Assembly (NCBI GenBank): GCA_021904315.1
Contig: CM038918.1
Location: 15,763,349-15,827,348 of the forward strand
DNA: 64,000 nucleotides
Origin: Sphagnum magellanicum
Taxonomy: Eukaryota; Streptophyta; Sphagnopsida; Sphagnales; Sphagnaceae
Direction: 5' to 3'
Positions within the stretch are counted from its first letter, which is position 1. Every line of letters starts with the position of its first letter. Shown piece after piece: positions 48,235 through 59,175 of the stretch. The notes under the pieces are model-generated. The model saw nothing but the letters and a program-made list of their open reading frames with translations, was not told the origin of the DNA and searched no databases. A program made the translations under genes and the position numbers.

Positions 48235-48530
48235 TGTGCTTCTTTTCTGTTCCCAGGGTGTTCCCCAAGATGTTCCCAATAGCACCACACTTTTTATCTC
48301 ATTTGCTTTTGCCAAAGTTGAACTTTTCTGAATATAAAATATAGGGCCAGAGGTTGGGGTGGGGAAGGGGAGGGGGGAGGGAGTGTCAAAGGGAAGCACC
48401 TCTATGCTTCTATATTCTGGAGTGAGGGGCCGAAGGGAATCACCCTTGTCCTTCTATTGGGGAGTGCACAATGTTTTAAAAAAAATTGTGATGGGCCAAT
48501 AAAAGTGACCCCTTTCAAACTAAGAAAGCA
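48235..48530 (-). repeat. Interspersed repeat family G, copy B
   Basis: On the minus strand it shares with copy A the GTGATGGGCCAAT block at one end, GTGCTATTGGGAACATCTTG and GGGGAACACCCTGGGAACA at the other, and a GGGATAAAAAGTGTGG-type block (here GATAAAAAGTGTGGTGC) between. A G-rich stretch lies at 48,353-48,381. Confidence 0.65.
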
Positions 48531-48716
48531 ACTTTACCATTCCAGCATTAATTAAATGATTTTAATAAACATTTATTTAAAAAAAATTAGTTGCGTGCAA
48601 TGTTGGAAGTTCTAACAAAAAATTGTAAAAAAATTGTTTTCTTAGTACCTTGATTTTCATAGCGCCCTTACTATTGACAATTAAAACATTTGATTATGTC
48701 CCATAGAAGGTCATTC

Positions 48717-48862
48717 ACTTAATATCAACAATAGATATTGTATGATAAATTGGTTATAGCAAGAGGAAAAACAAAACTTGGTGTGTTATACACAATGGCC
48801 CTGCCATTAATTTAATATCAACAATTGATATTTATGATAAATTGGTCATAGCTAGGGGAATG
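48717..48862. repeat. 91-bp tandem duplication
   Basis: TTAATATCAACAATAGATAT (about 48,719) and TTAATATCAACAATTGATAT (about 48,810) head two copies that also share ATGATAAATTGGTYATAGC. Confidence 0.85.
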
Positions 48863-48872
48863 TTTTTTAAAA

Positions 48873-50155
48873 AATCTATTTTAATGTACATCATGTTATT
48901 GTAAAAGAAAAAAATCATGATTTTGTTTTTCATTTTCTTACATCACATTAGTTATCAGGAACCCAAAAGAGATATCACATTAAATGATGACAAGTTCTAG
49001 GAACCTATTTAAACATTAAAATTTTTGTTGCCAAACCAAAACCAATAGAGAGATGTCACAACATGACTTTTAATTTTTCACATATCTAATGACTTTTTTC
49101 TCAAAAAAAATAATGACCAAATGTTCTCTTTTCATATTTGTGCAAATTTTGAAACCAAAAAAGAAAAAAGGTACTCATCATGACATGTGTATTTGAATGT
49201 TTTCAATAGCACTGTCACATTTTGAAAGAATTACAGAAAATTTTGCATATGATGGGTGCCATAACCATTTTAGAAGAAAGTATATTTATATTTAGTTTTG
49301 TGGTTATGGATTGGTGACAAAGTCAGTTGGGCTGGGTGCACATTTGAGGAGGTGACAGAGAAAACAAAATGTCAAAAGATGAATGTGAATTTTTTACATC
49401 CAAATTAAGATGAATCACCTCACCTAGTTGATAGGGGGCAAAATCCCTTGAAACTACTATACTCTATAATGATTCTCAACACAATATCCCTGCCTTTACA
49501 AAGCAGGGCCAATAAATCTATTTTAATGTACATCATCATGTTGTTGTAAAGAATTTTTTTTTTTCATTTTTTAACATCACATTAGTTATGAGAAATCAAA
49601 AAGGGATCTAACATTAAATGACGACAAGTTTTAGAAACCTATATAAACATTTCAAAAATTGTTATCAAACCAAAACCAATAGGGAAATGTTGCAACAAGA
49701 TTTTCAATTTTTTGAAAATCTAATGACTTTTTTTTCAATAAAAAGAAAGTGATGAAATTTTTTGTTTTAACATTTATTTTTCACATTTGTGCAAAATTTC
49801 AAACCAAAAAGAAAAAGACTTGTTATCACATCTGTATTTGAATGTTTTCCATCACATTGTTATATTTTGAAAGAATTATATGAATTTGTATGCCTTAACC
49901 ATCTTTGGAGAAAATAGTTTCAAATTTAGTTTTGTGGGTTATGGAATGGTGACAAAGTCACTTAGGGTTGGATGCACATTTGAGAAGGCGAAGGAGAAAA
50001 AAAAATATCAATAAATGAATATGAATCCATTTCCAACCAAATTAGATGAATCATCTAACCTAGTTTCTAGAGGCCAAAATCCCCTGAAGCCACTATACTC
50101 TATAATGATTATCTACCCAATATCCATGCCTTATAAGTCACGGCCAATAAAAATA
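48873..50155. repeat. 642-bp tandem duplication, family N
   Basis: AATCTATTTTAATGTACATC begins at 48,873 and 49,515. The two 642-bp units run parallel to their ends (CTATACTCTATAATGATT, then GGCCAATAA) at about 80 percent identity by eye. A third fragment sits at 44,312-44,365. No ORF is preserved in both copies, so the unit is likely a non-coding transposon or satellite monomer. Confidence 0.9.
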
Positions 50156-50220
50156 ATAGAGAGCTCGAGGCTACTCCTCTTTGCTTCAAGTTAGTTCACC
50201 ATTGCATAGTAAGTATCCAA

Positions 50221-50713
50221 TCTTATATATAAATTCACTAAGTCCGTGGTTGGGTGACTGGGCGTTCTGCTTGCGTTTTCTACGGCAGAACCGGCCCGGC
50301 CTATAACTGACCATCGGCTAGCATTTTCTATGGCGGAACCGGCCCGGACGGACGGATGGACGGACGGACGGACGAACGGGTCCGTGCGTGCGTCTGTCCG
50401 TCTGTGACCACTGGACGCAGAGAAAAGTGACGGTGGACGCAGCGAAAAGTGACGGTGGACGCAGAGAAAAGTGACGGGAAAAAGATAAGTCGACCGTAGG
50501 ATGGAGAGCTTTCGAGGTCCTGAAACCCAGGTCCTGAGAGTGAAACCCAGTGCCCGTTTTTCGAGGTCCTGAAACCCAGGTCCTGAGAGTGAAACCCAGG
50601 TCCTCAGAGCCAAATACCGAGGTCCTGAAACCCAATGTCCTGAGAGCCAAAAGCAGCAACGCGGGCTTGCAGGCACGGGCGGATTGTGTCCGACCGTCAC
50701 GGGTACCCACTAG
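50221..50713 (+). mobile_element. Small non-autonomous Helitron, array-filled
   Basis: The 493-bp island begins TCTTATATATAAATTCACTA after an A and ends CCCACTAG before a T, the classic A|TC...CTAG|T arrangement of Helitrons. Fourteen bases before CTAG, GGGCGGA and TCCGACC form a 7-bp stem with one mismatch and a TTGTG loop. The interior is CpG-rich, unlike its surroundings, and holds four different short tandem arrays: a 55-bp pair with GGCRGAACCGGCCCGG (50,270-50,347), (GGAC)n at 50,345-50,378, three 22-bp units with GGACGCAGAGAAAAGTGACG (50,412-50,477), and units of about 50 bp with CGAGGTCCTGAAACCC (50,512-50,655). No Rep/helicase is encoded. High CpG suggests recent arrival. Confidence 0.65.
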
Positions 50714-50757
50714 TAATTGACAAGTCTATCTCTTTTTCCTAAAATTTGGTGGAACAT

Positions 50758-51155
50758 TAGAGTTATCCTTAAAGTAGCCCTGTTTTCACCCTGTCTTTGG
50801 GCCTCCTTTCACCCCCTATCCTCTCTTTCAGTGGCATCCGCAAAGTAACAACATTTTATTAAATCTCAGTATGAAATGCTGAAACTCAGCATTTACTGCT
50901 CAAGGTTCGAGACTAATTAGAATAGTTGTACAGTTAGGAACAGTGAAAATATAGGTAGCAGCAGTGGAGGCGCTCAGGATAAAGGAAAGACAGGATGAAA
51001 CTCAGTATACCACCAATTTAAATTGATGGTTTGCTGAGTTTCATCCCACCTTGAATGCTAAAGTACTTTTTTGCAGCTTTTATTTTAATCTCACCCTGTG
51101 TATGACCAAACTCAGGGTTCTGGTGCTGTGTTTTTCTTACTTTACGGATAACTCT
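50758..51155 (-). mobile_element. MITE family M, copy 2
   Basis: Inverted ends TAGAGTTATCCTTAAAGTA and TACTTTACGGATAACTCTA enclose about 395 bp, and TA flanks both sides. It is the reverse complement of copy 1 at roughly 85 percent identity over the shared 300 bp, including the palindromic GAAATGCTGAAACTCAGCAT. It lies only 45 bp from the Helitron end. Confidence 0.8.
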
Positions 51156-53351
51156 ATTATCTCTCCTCAATTTTAGCAAAAAGAAGCATGTTACGAAAGA
51201 AAATGCTGTAAAAGGTCTCATTCTGGAGTTTCAGATTCCAAAGAACATGCCAAAAAAACTGCCTATATTGAGGACCAAATTTTCATATATATATGTGTGT
51301 GTGTGTATATTTCCAAAGGGGATTTATAAATTAAAAAAATTATTTAGCACTACATTGGGGGACTTTCCAAGGTTTCAGATTTCTTTTCTTGATAGGCCAA
51401 TCAAAGAGGCCCATTACCCGGAAAAAAACACTCACTTTATACCCCTTGCAGTGTGCATTTTGCCTTTCATTGCACCTGGCCTGTTTTCTTTTTTTTGGTC
51501 ATTTTTTCCCATGAAACCTGCTGGGTATCAGCCAACTATAAGAAAAAAATAAAAAATAAAAATTCTGCTTGTGCTTTAGATAGGGTACTGCTCTCAGAGC
51601 GGGGTGTTTTCAAATTAAGCACCCTTATCTCTCACCTTGGGTGGAACCTTATAATTTTGAGAATGCCCCACTCCTTGGGCATTACCTTCCATGTACACCA
51701 CACAATTTTTATCAGTTCTTTACATGTATGGGAATACCCCGAATGCCACGGTGTTCTTGAAATAAGCACCCCTGAAGTGGAGCCAAGGGGCATTCATTTT
51801 GGGAATATCGTATTTCAAGGGGTTACTTGACATAAAGTGCCATGGTGGAATTTTATTTCTATTTTTTTCCCATGATATCACCAGAAATAACCACACCGCC
51901 CCCCCCCCCCCAACTCACACACCAAAAAGACAAAAAAAAAGAGACATTTTGGAAAACCAAATGCCCACCCGTGCATGTATATTATTTTCTAAAATGCTTT
52001 GCAATCTTTTACACTCTGTAACGCGACCTGCAAATATAGTAAAAATTTTGGCTTGGTGCCTTACATATGCCTACTTACATTAACCGTAAACCCTTGTTGT
52101 GTAGGATAAAGCCTTAAAATGGGTGTGTTTTCAAAATAGAAGAAGAAAATAATCAAGTTTGTCACTATGTTTGAGTGTTTGCAAATTAAGATGATTTTTT
52201 AAAAATGAATATAACGTTCTCAAAATTTCATATTTTAACACTAAAATGAAAGAATAAAATAAAATCAATGTTAGGTGAGGATTATGTGATGATTAATAAA
52301 CTAACAAAGTTCAAATGAATAGAAGAAACAACTAAACAACTTTCTGAGATACATGTTTAAAAAATTAAAAATCAATTCAATAAAAATGCTGGAAATATAT
52401 ATATTTAAAATTGAAGTCTAAATTGAATCAATCAAAAGTTCACAATTATTTGTTAGTTCAAAATTTATATATGTATAGTGTTTTCATAAGACGTATTAAA
52501 ATGAAATGAAATTGGAAAATGCATTTGAATCTTTATGTAAATTTGAAATCACAATCTATAATTCTATTTCAAGAGTTAATTATTATATATATGTTTATTT
52601 ATTAAAATTTATAATTATGCACATATTTTTATTCAAGTTGACAATCATAATTTATAAAATAATTTATCATTTTGATAATTTTATTATATGTTTATGACAT
52701 TTGAATGAAGTACATTTTGCATAAATTTCACTGGAACGCAAAAAATAAACCACCTTATTTTGCAATCACCCATTATATAACACAAGGTGAAAGCTATCAT
52801 GTATGTTAACATCCATAGGTCATGAGATGTAAAAGGAGGAAGGCTGTTATGTTCATGGCTTGTCAGATGAGTCTTTCACCTGCCTAAAATGTTGATAGAA
52901 CATTTCTAATGAGGGCACCTTATTTAGTGGAATTTTTGCTCAACAAATGGTAGGTCATTCTTGAAATAAGTGCCCATTTATTTGATCCGTTTCTTGTGAA
53001 TGCTTATTTTGAAGATGCCCCATTCCAAGGGTGTTGTACTACATGAGCGGGTTTAGGACCGAAACTATGTATGATTACTACATAGTTATGAAATCTATGT
53101 TTTTGGTTGTAAAACTATCCTCCCAACCTACTATTGGTTATGCGAACTTCACCATTCTCCTTCCATGAACTACACATAAACAACACCAAAACTATTCAAA
53201 AACCAAAAAGCTTTTCCAAAATCAAAACTTCCACAATTTTGTATTCCTATCATAACTTTGTACAAAAATGAAGGTGTTTCTCAAGGTCATAACCACCTCC
53301 TTATATACTAACCATAAGGAAACAACTCAAGAAACTTCCTAAAACCGATAC
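51156..53351. other. Intergenic with weak repeats
   Basis: No gene supported. Related blocks (TTCTTGAAATAAGCRCCC with GAATGCCCCA) occur at 51,650-51,830 and 52,950-53,040, so a further repeat family is present. A run of 13 C lies at 51,899-51,911. A hairpin with a 9-bp stem (AACTATGTA, 7-nt loop, TACATAGTT) lies at 53,063-53,087. 52,140-52,780 is very AT-rich. Confidence 0.5.
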
Positions 53352-53598
53352 CACATGGTTCCCCAAATAATCAAAAGAAAACAAAATCACATGGTTCCCC
53401 ATGTGATTCCCCAATTAATCACAAGGAACAACATCACATGGTTCCCCATGTGATTCCACAATTAATCACAAGCAAACAACATCACATGATTCACCATGTG
53501 ATTCCACAATTAATCACAAGCAAACAACATCACATGGTTTCCCCATGTGATTACACAATTAATCACAAGCAAACAACATCACATGGTGCACATGTCAT
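53352..53598. repeat. 48-bp tandem repeat with a hairpin in each unit
   Basis: CACATGG starts at 53,352, 53,388, 53,435, 53,483 (as CACATGA), 53,531 and 53,580: a shorter first unit, then a steady 47-49 bp period. Each full unit contains CACATGGTTCCCCATGTG, an inverted repeat with a 4-base loop, and CAATTAATCACAAGCAAAC. Confidence 0.95.
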
Positions 53599-55141
53599 AA
53601 GTTAATGCATTATGGAATCCTACATCCAATTTACCCCATTAAACAATTACCTAAAAAGCTGTGTAATCAAGTTACGCATGAAGTTACTTACACCCAACTT
53701 ACCCCTAAGTAATTGTGTAATCAAGTTACACCAAGTTACAGTGTCACCTTGGGGGAGGGGGGCGGAAAAGAGGCAAGGGAATTGCTCTTTGTATAATTTG
53801 ATGTAAAACCTTAAGATAAAAGTTATTTTGTTATATGTTATGAAATAATTTAATATTTAATATTTATTTAAAATTTATTCTCATAATAAATTTTAGGCAC
53901 TTTATTTATATTCAAATAAATTATGTATATGTTTTTTTTAATTTAAAAATTTTAAAAATTTCAATAAATTGCACCTTTTTTTTTGGGACACATTGTTTAA
54001 AATAAAATGGAAGTGACATCCCCAAAATGTAAGATGCCTTTCACTTGTAAGGAGAAGTTGTAGTAGCTCTTTAATGGATATTAATGGATATAAGTAAGGT
54101 TCGTTTGTGTCAAATTTTCACCACTTTGCAACCAAAAAAAAGGGCTTGCAACTTGTTCAAAGAATTTTTTGAAAAAAACTCAAAGTTGCCACAATTTGAG
54201 GAAACAAAAGTTGAATTTGCCATATTTAAACCATAGGAATTGTATGTTGCTAGAATAAGGTGAGAATTTTTAATTTTTATTTTAAAAAGAAATCTTTAAC
54301 CAAGTTTGGTACAGTCCTTTTATGAATGATTGCCAATCCACCTACTTTAGAAAATTGAGGAAAAAAAAAAGCAAGCATATAAATTATCTTCCAAATATAT
54401 AATAAAAATGCTTACCTTTTCCAAGCTTAATTACTTCACTTTTTTCTTTTGCGCACCTACATGGATATGAAAAGACAAATTAACATGTGACTTTCTATGT
54501 TCATGCTATGTATATCATAGTACCTTGATTAGTTTGGGAGCAAGGTGCTATATATATATATATATAATGTTTAGCAATTTTTTTTTAAAATTACAATTTG
54601 ATGTTATACTTAGTAACAAAGCTATTGTGGTACTAGAGTTTCATTCAAATTTTTAACATGACAATCACATAAATTTCATATTTTTTGACTAAAAAAAAAA
54701 CTTAACCAGCTTAGGTATTATAAAATTAAAATAATTTAATAACCCACCTTTTCAACCCTATCTATTTAACTCTTTTCCTTTGCACATTTACATAGACATG
54801 AAAGATCTATGATGAACTATTGAAAACTATATGAAAACCTACAAGAAAAATAAGGCCAAATTTTTTGTTCAATTTGGAACCTTGTCCTCTGGGCAAGGGC
54901 ATTACACTTAGAGAAAAATTATCCAAGAGCTTTAGGTATTAGGGGACATTCTGTGACACTATCTACAAGTTTTGTGTCCTGGCAAGCCATGAGTCCTGAC
55001 AAGCTTGCCCAGGGCTTGCATTGATAGGCCCCCCAAAATGTGGGTGTCTGTTATCATACCTTCCTTAAAATAAAATAAAAAGAGATCACAAATCACATGA
55101 CATAAGGGAACTCATATTGTTCTAGGGTACTTACTCATTAG
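53599..55141. other. AT-rich intergenic DNA
   Basis: GTAATCAAGTTAC recurs near 53,664 and 53,717. An (AT)n run lies at 54,549-54,566. No gene seen. Confidence 0.5.
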
Positions 55142-55340
55142 ATGGGGGGTGCCTCCCAAGTTCAAAGTGTTATTTTTGTTTATAATGAGACAATTTGATT
55201 GGCCCATCACCCCAAAACAAAAAGAAAAGAAAAAAACCGGAAACTTGGGAGGCTCCCCAAAATTGAAGTTTCCCTTGGAAGATGGGAGTGGGTCCCCTTT
55301 GGCTCAAAGCATATGGGATAAAAGTGTGGAACCATGGGTC
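55142..55340 (+). repeat. Interspersed repeat family G, copy C
   Basis: GGGGTGCCTCCCAAGTTCAA, TTTGATTGGCCCATCACC, GGAGGCTCCCCAAAATTGAA and GCATATGGGATAAAAGTGTG match copies A and B in order. It lacks the TTGGGAAC array of copy A. Confidence 0.7.
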
Positions 55341-55872
55341 ATAGGGTGTTCACCACCATTGGTTCTTGAGAATATTCTCAATAACCTTGAGTTGCTTGAC
55401 CATGATCAGAGGAATGTTTGAGAAACCCTAATTCCCCCCTGAAACATGAGAATATTCTCCTGACCGTTGTGCCCCAAAAAACCTCAATCCCCTTGACCCT
55501 AGGTCATGAGAATATGCCGATTACCATGGGTTTGTGAGCAAGGTTTGGAAGAATATTATATTCTATTCTATTTTGCGGGAAATGGCCAATGGTAATGGCC
55601 CTTTTGGTATGCTTTTACCATTCCATGGCCGCACTCCGTACCATTAGAAGCTTCTCAGACTTCCCTTAATCATGCAGAATCTGCCTCCGTGGTCGAATTG
55701 GTGGATTCTTTGCCCTAGGGTAAAGCCCACGGCCACGGGGCTTTACCGGAATAAGGGCTCACATGAGGTGGAGCTGAGCATCGGCATGGGCCCGACCAAC
55801 TCGGGTAAAGCTTACGGCTGAGTTTTAAAGTGTAAAGACTTGGGCTGATTTTTTTTTATTAAAAAATTTCCC
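55341..55872. other. Intergenic with a strong hairpin
   Basis: The notable part is 55,680-55,830. GGTAAAGCCC (55,719-55,728) and GGGCTTTACC (55,738-55,747) form a perfect 10-bp stem with a 9-nt loop. CTTTGCCCTAGGGTAAAG just upstream offers a competing fold, and GGGTAAAGC recurs at 55,803. Upstream, TGGTCGAATTGG fits the pol III A-box pattern, but no B-box or cloverleaf was found. Confidence 0.4.
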
Positions 55873-56250
55873 ATGATACCAATCGAGCGGTATCGCTGGA
55901 AAAAGCAGGAGAAAAAATGTAGGCTTTTTAAATTAAAAAAAAATGGAACACCCATCGGAGTGGGTATAGCATTTTTTGAAGCGCCTCACAATAGTGCTTT
56001 AAGAAATATGTTGGGTAAGGTTCCATCCAATCAGTACACTATAAAAATTCGGCAAAGGGTCTTTAAGAGGGTGTTGCGCGTGGCAACAACCGTCATGTGT
56101 GGTTACAAGACATTTGAACCGAATATTCAAAGTGGAAACATGATATTGGGAGGACCACCACCTTTCCTTGATGTAAGGTTTGGACTTGCACATTATATTA
56201 GAAATTTGAAGGAAATAAACAAAGTTGTTGATACCATAGTATCTTGGTAG
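55873..56250 (+). CDS. Hypothetical 125-codon ORF
   Basis: ATG at 55,873, stop at 56,248-56,250. The basic product starts MIPIERYRWKKQEKKCRLFK and contains a run ALRNMLGKVPSNQYTIKIRQ and a GGPPPFLDVRFGLAHYIRN segment. Composition is protein-like throughout, without repeats, and the frame stays open in AT-rich DNA where stops are common, which favours a once-real coding sequence. No domain is recognised. It could be an exon of a lost gene or a transposon fragment. The antisense ORF at 55,999-56,259 is taken as a by-product. Confidence 0.35.
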   Translation: MIPIERYRWKKQEKKCRLFKLKKNGTPIGVGIAFFEAPHNSALRNMLGKVPSNQYTIKIRQRVFKRVLRVATTVMCGYKTFEPNIQSGNMILGGPPPFLDVRFGLAHYIRNLKEINKVVDTIVSW

Positions 56251-57933
56251 CTTCAACACATGTTTGTTGAATAATTAATAATTAATTATTAATTTTGAAA
56301 TTTTCATTTCAACAAAGAGAATTTTTTGAATGTTTGCTATTTTCCTTCAGCATTTTTTTTTATTTGAAGGTTTTTTGGGGGGGTCGGCAATTCTCAACAT
56401 TTTGAAGAATAATATAATTAGTGTTGAAGTTGCCAAGGTAGTAGGTTACTTTTTTTTTTAATAGCCAAAAAAGCCCTAAGTGGCCAAATGTGTGAATGGG
56501 TGAAGGTCAAAGTGTTAAGAGTGATTGGGGTAGTCCCACCTCCCACCCCCCACAATATATATTAAGGGCATAGTTGGTCCTTGAGTATATATATGTGATA
56601 GACAATGTCTTGGCAATAATAGAGGTCAATGTTTTTAGTTTGTAGCATAATGGAGACTTAGAAAGTAAATTGGTCACCTAAGGCCTCTTGAATCCTTGGA
56701 GAAGAATGAATGATAAATGGGCCATGGTCCATAGCTATAGATTGGAACCCTTCTACTTTATTGGGAAAATAGAAAATAGGCTTGATTAATGCAAAAGATC
56801 TCTTAGTCATGCTTGGTTCACAGGCTTTTGTAATATGGATGTATTAATTTTCCATCAAGTTTATGACATTTTTCTTCTCTTATTTGACATGTAACAAATG
56901 TCCAATATTTATATGTATTGGCATTTTCTTGGAGTGTGTTACTATGGAACACTCAACATGTTTTAACTCTACAAACTTTTAAATGCCACATGTTTTCAAG
57001 ACAAATGAAAAAAAAACTCAATTTTTGTTCCCCATTTATGCCTTCATGTGGTTAGGAATTAGTAGTAAAGCCCCAATTTCCCCTATTAAAAGAAATTGTT
57101 CTCTTGAATTTATAGTAATTTATTTTTTTAAATATAAAATGCCAAATATCAAATTCATCGTGAAGAAATGGATATCATTTCACAAGAAAAGAATAGCTAT
57201 GTTACTAACAAATACAAACTTGGGGTTTTAAGATATAAATGAAAACAATGATTCAAGTAATGCATCAACAATTGCTTGCCACCAATGATTTCCCCAATTC
57301 AATTTCATCACAACCAACCTAGTCTTTACTAAGGCCCTTCATCTAACTACCCACTACCCCAAACCATCCAACAATAACAACACTCACCACCCATGCCCCC
57401 ACAATGGTTTACACTCATCTCATTTCATGGATGAATGCATACATCCTCATCATAATAATAGATCCTAAATTCAATATACTCAACACCCATCCTTTTGTTT
57501 CCATGAAAAAAGTTATTACACTTTTGACCTCATCCTTTCCACTATCCTTAATAGTGATCCCCCATTGCATGCTTTCCTTTCCTTTCTTTGCATCCACATG
57601 TTTTGGTTTTGCCCCATTGCACGGTAGTAACTAGTAACTTAGCCAAATAAATTAAAAATTTAGAATTAGGAGGTCTCAGTTTTTTCCCAAATTATAATGA
57701 TGATTTTTTACGAATTTTTTTTTAAAGTGTATTTTTTTAAAGTGTGTTTTTGGGAAAAAAAAAATTCATTTGTGGAAAAAAATTGGGAAAATCTTGGATT
57801 TATTTTTTCTAGTTATCAATTCAACTAATTTTTTTAGTCTTGGAAATTTTTTCCAGTTTTTCTATATCAAAAATTTGAAAAAAGAAACAAAGAAAAACCC
57901 TGGTTTGGTTATTTTGCTTGCCATTCTTTTCCC
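56251..57933. other. AT-rich intergenic DNA
   Basis: No gene recognised; short ORFs at 56,983 and 57,404 lack motifs. Confidence 0.5.
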
Positions 57934-58757
57934 CAATTTTGTGATGCAGGTGAAGTGGTGGTGATCCATAAGCTGATTTACACAGATTTGGCTATAAAAA
58001 TATGAAACTAGAAATAATTAAGCATATTTCTATATTTTTGGCTACCTACTACAACTTAGTACATAAATCTTGCGATTTTGAATATATTTTATGAATTTCT
58101 TTTTCAATGTTAGGCGAGTAAAAAACCCCAAAAACACTTATCTTTTGCCATTTTGAAAAAAAACTTCATTTGGCAAAAACTCGCCAGAAAAAAAATATTA
58201 AAATAAAACACAGACACACTCAGAAAAAAACTGGGGGATTTATATTGTAAAGAAACAAAGAGATGAAATGTTTTTTTTAAATCTAAGAAAAAAGGTCATT
58301 GACTCAAGTAATCAGAGACGAAGCTTCCACGAAGAGGAGAAATCGCCGTCATCGCCTTTTTTTTTCACTATGTATATATTTATATAATTTAATATTTTTG
58401 GAGGGGGGCGGGGCCTTTTCCGGGCATCCCATTGTTTTTTGGGGGCAACTAGTGAGACCCGCGCGTCCAAGGCATTGTTTTTACTTGGGGGGGGGGGGGG
58501 GGGGGTGGCGAAATTTCGATAAACCTAAACCCATAAAGAGGATTTTCCATGGGAAAAATGGCCCAAATTCGGCTTATTTTGAAAGAAAAAAAAAATCCAA
58601 ATCGCCAGATTTTTCCAGTAAATTTCAGAAGTTTGCCAAGAACATAGAAGGATTTTTATTTTTTTTCCACTTTCATTTCTTAGTAAGTAGCCAAATCTGC
58701 TTAAATCATCTTATGCATGAGCCCCACTTCAGCTAGCCTCCTACATCACCAAATTAA
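57934..58757. mobile_element. MITE family X, full-length copy
   Basis: The left terminus is CAATTTTGTGATG, followed by a GATTTACACAGATTTGGCTA block and a TTTTGGCTACCTACT block. The right side has GATTTTCCATGGGAAAAATG, AACATAGAAGGATTTTT, GTAGCCAAATCTGCTTAAAT and ends CATCACCAAATT. The arms are inverted relative to each other, about 820 bp in all. The middle (58,370-58,505) is GC-richer, with GGGGGGCGGGGCC, a CTAGTGAGACCCGCGCG patch and a 19-G run, and may be a later insertion. Confidence 0.7.
58487..58505. repeat. Run of 19 G
   Basis: Uninterrupted guanine homopolymer, preceded by other G-rich words at 58,399-58,447. It could form a quadruplex, and its length may be subject to sequencing error. 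Confidence 0.85.
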
Positions 58758-58889
58758 AAAAATTTAAAAAAAACCCTTGGTCCAAGGGGGTAAAATAAAA
58801 AGGAAAGGGCGGGGGGGGGTGGGATCGATTTTGGTGCGGAGTGATGTGGTAGTTGGCGGTGGGAAAAGGCCCAATTTGTTCTTTCCAGT

Positions 58890-59130
58890 CAATTTTGTGA
58901 TTTAGCCAGATTTGGCTATAAGCTAAATATGAAAGTTTTTAGAAAAATAACATCCTTCTGTATTTCTAGCTACCTACTTGAACCATGTTTAGAATCTAGC
59001 TATTTTTCTTCAAATTTGGTTAAATATATGGCTACTGGAAATCTCAAAAGCAAATGATTTTCGCAGTTTCAAATTTAAATATACTTTTTTTTTGGCTAAT
59101 ATATAGCCAGCGAACAAAAAGTTGCAAGAG
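58890..59130 (-). mobile_element. MITE family X, left end next to the ITPK gene
   Basis: CAATTTTGTGATTTAGCC, a CAGATTTGGCTATA block, ATATGAAAGTTTTTAG, a TCTAGCTACCTACTTG block and a late GGCTAATATATAGCCAGCGA block follow the family order. It ends about 80 bp before the GA-rich leader of the ITPK gene, so it lies where the core promoter would be expected. Confidence 0.65.
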
Positions 59131-59175
59131 AGTGGGGAAGCTTGTCTCATCAGGAATAATTTCTCGCAAGCAAAA

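Noticed and set aside
50191-50700. 169- and 130-codon minus-strand ORFs
   Set aside because: They lie inside the Helitron and their repeats mirror its tandem arrays; long frames are expected in GC-rich arrays.
53352-53598. CRISPR-like regular repeats
   Set aside because: The spacers are not unique: the whole 48-bp unit repeats, so it is an ordinary tandem array in plant DNA.
55690-55765. Possible tRNA gene
   Set aside because: An A-box-like word and a strong stem are present, but there is no B-box, no cloverleaf and no plausible anticodon arm.
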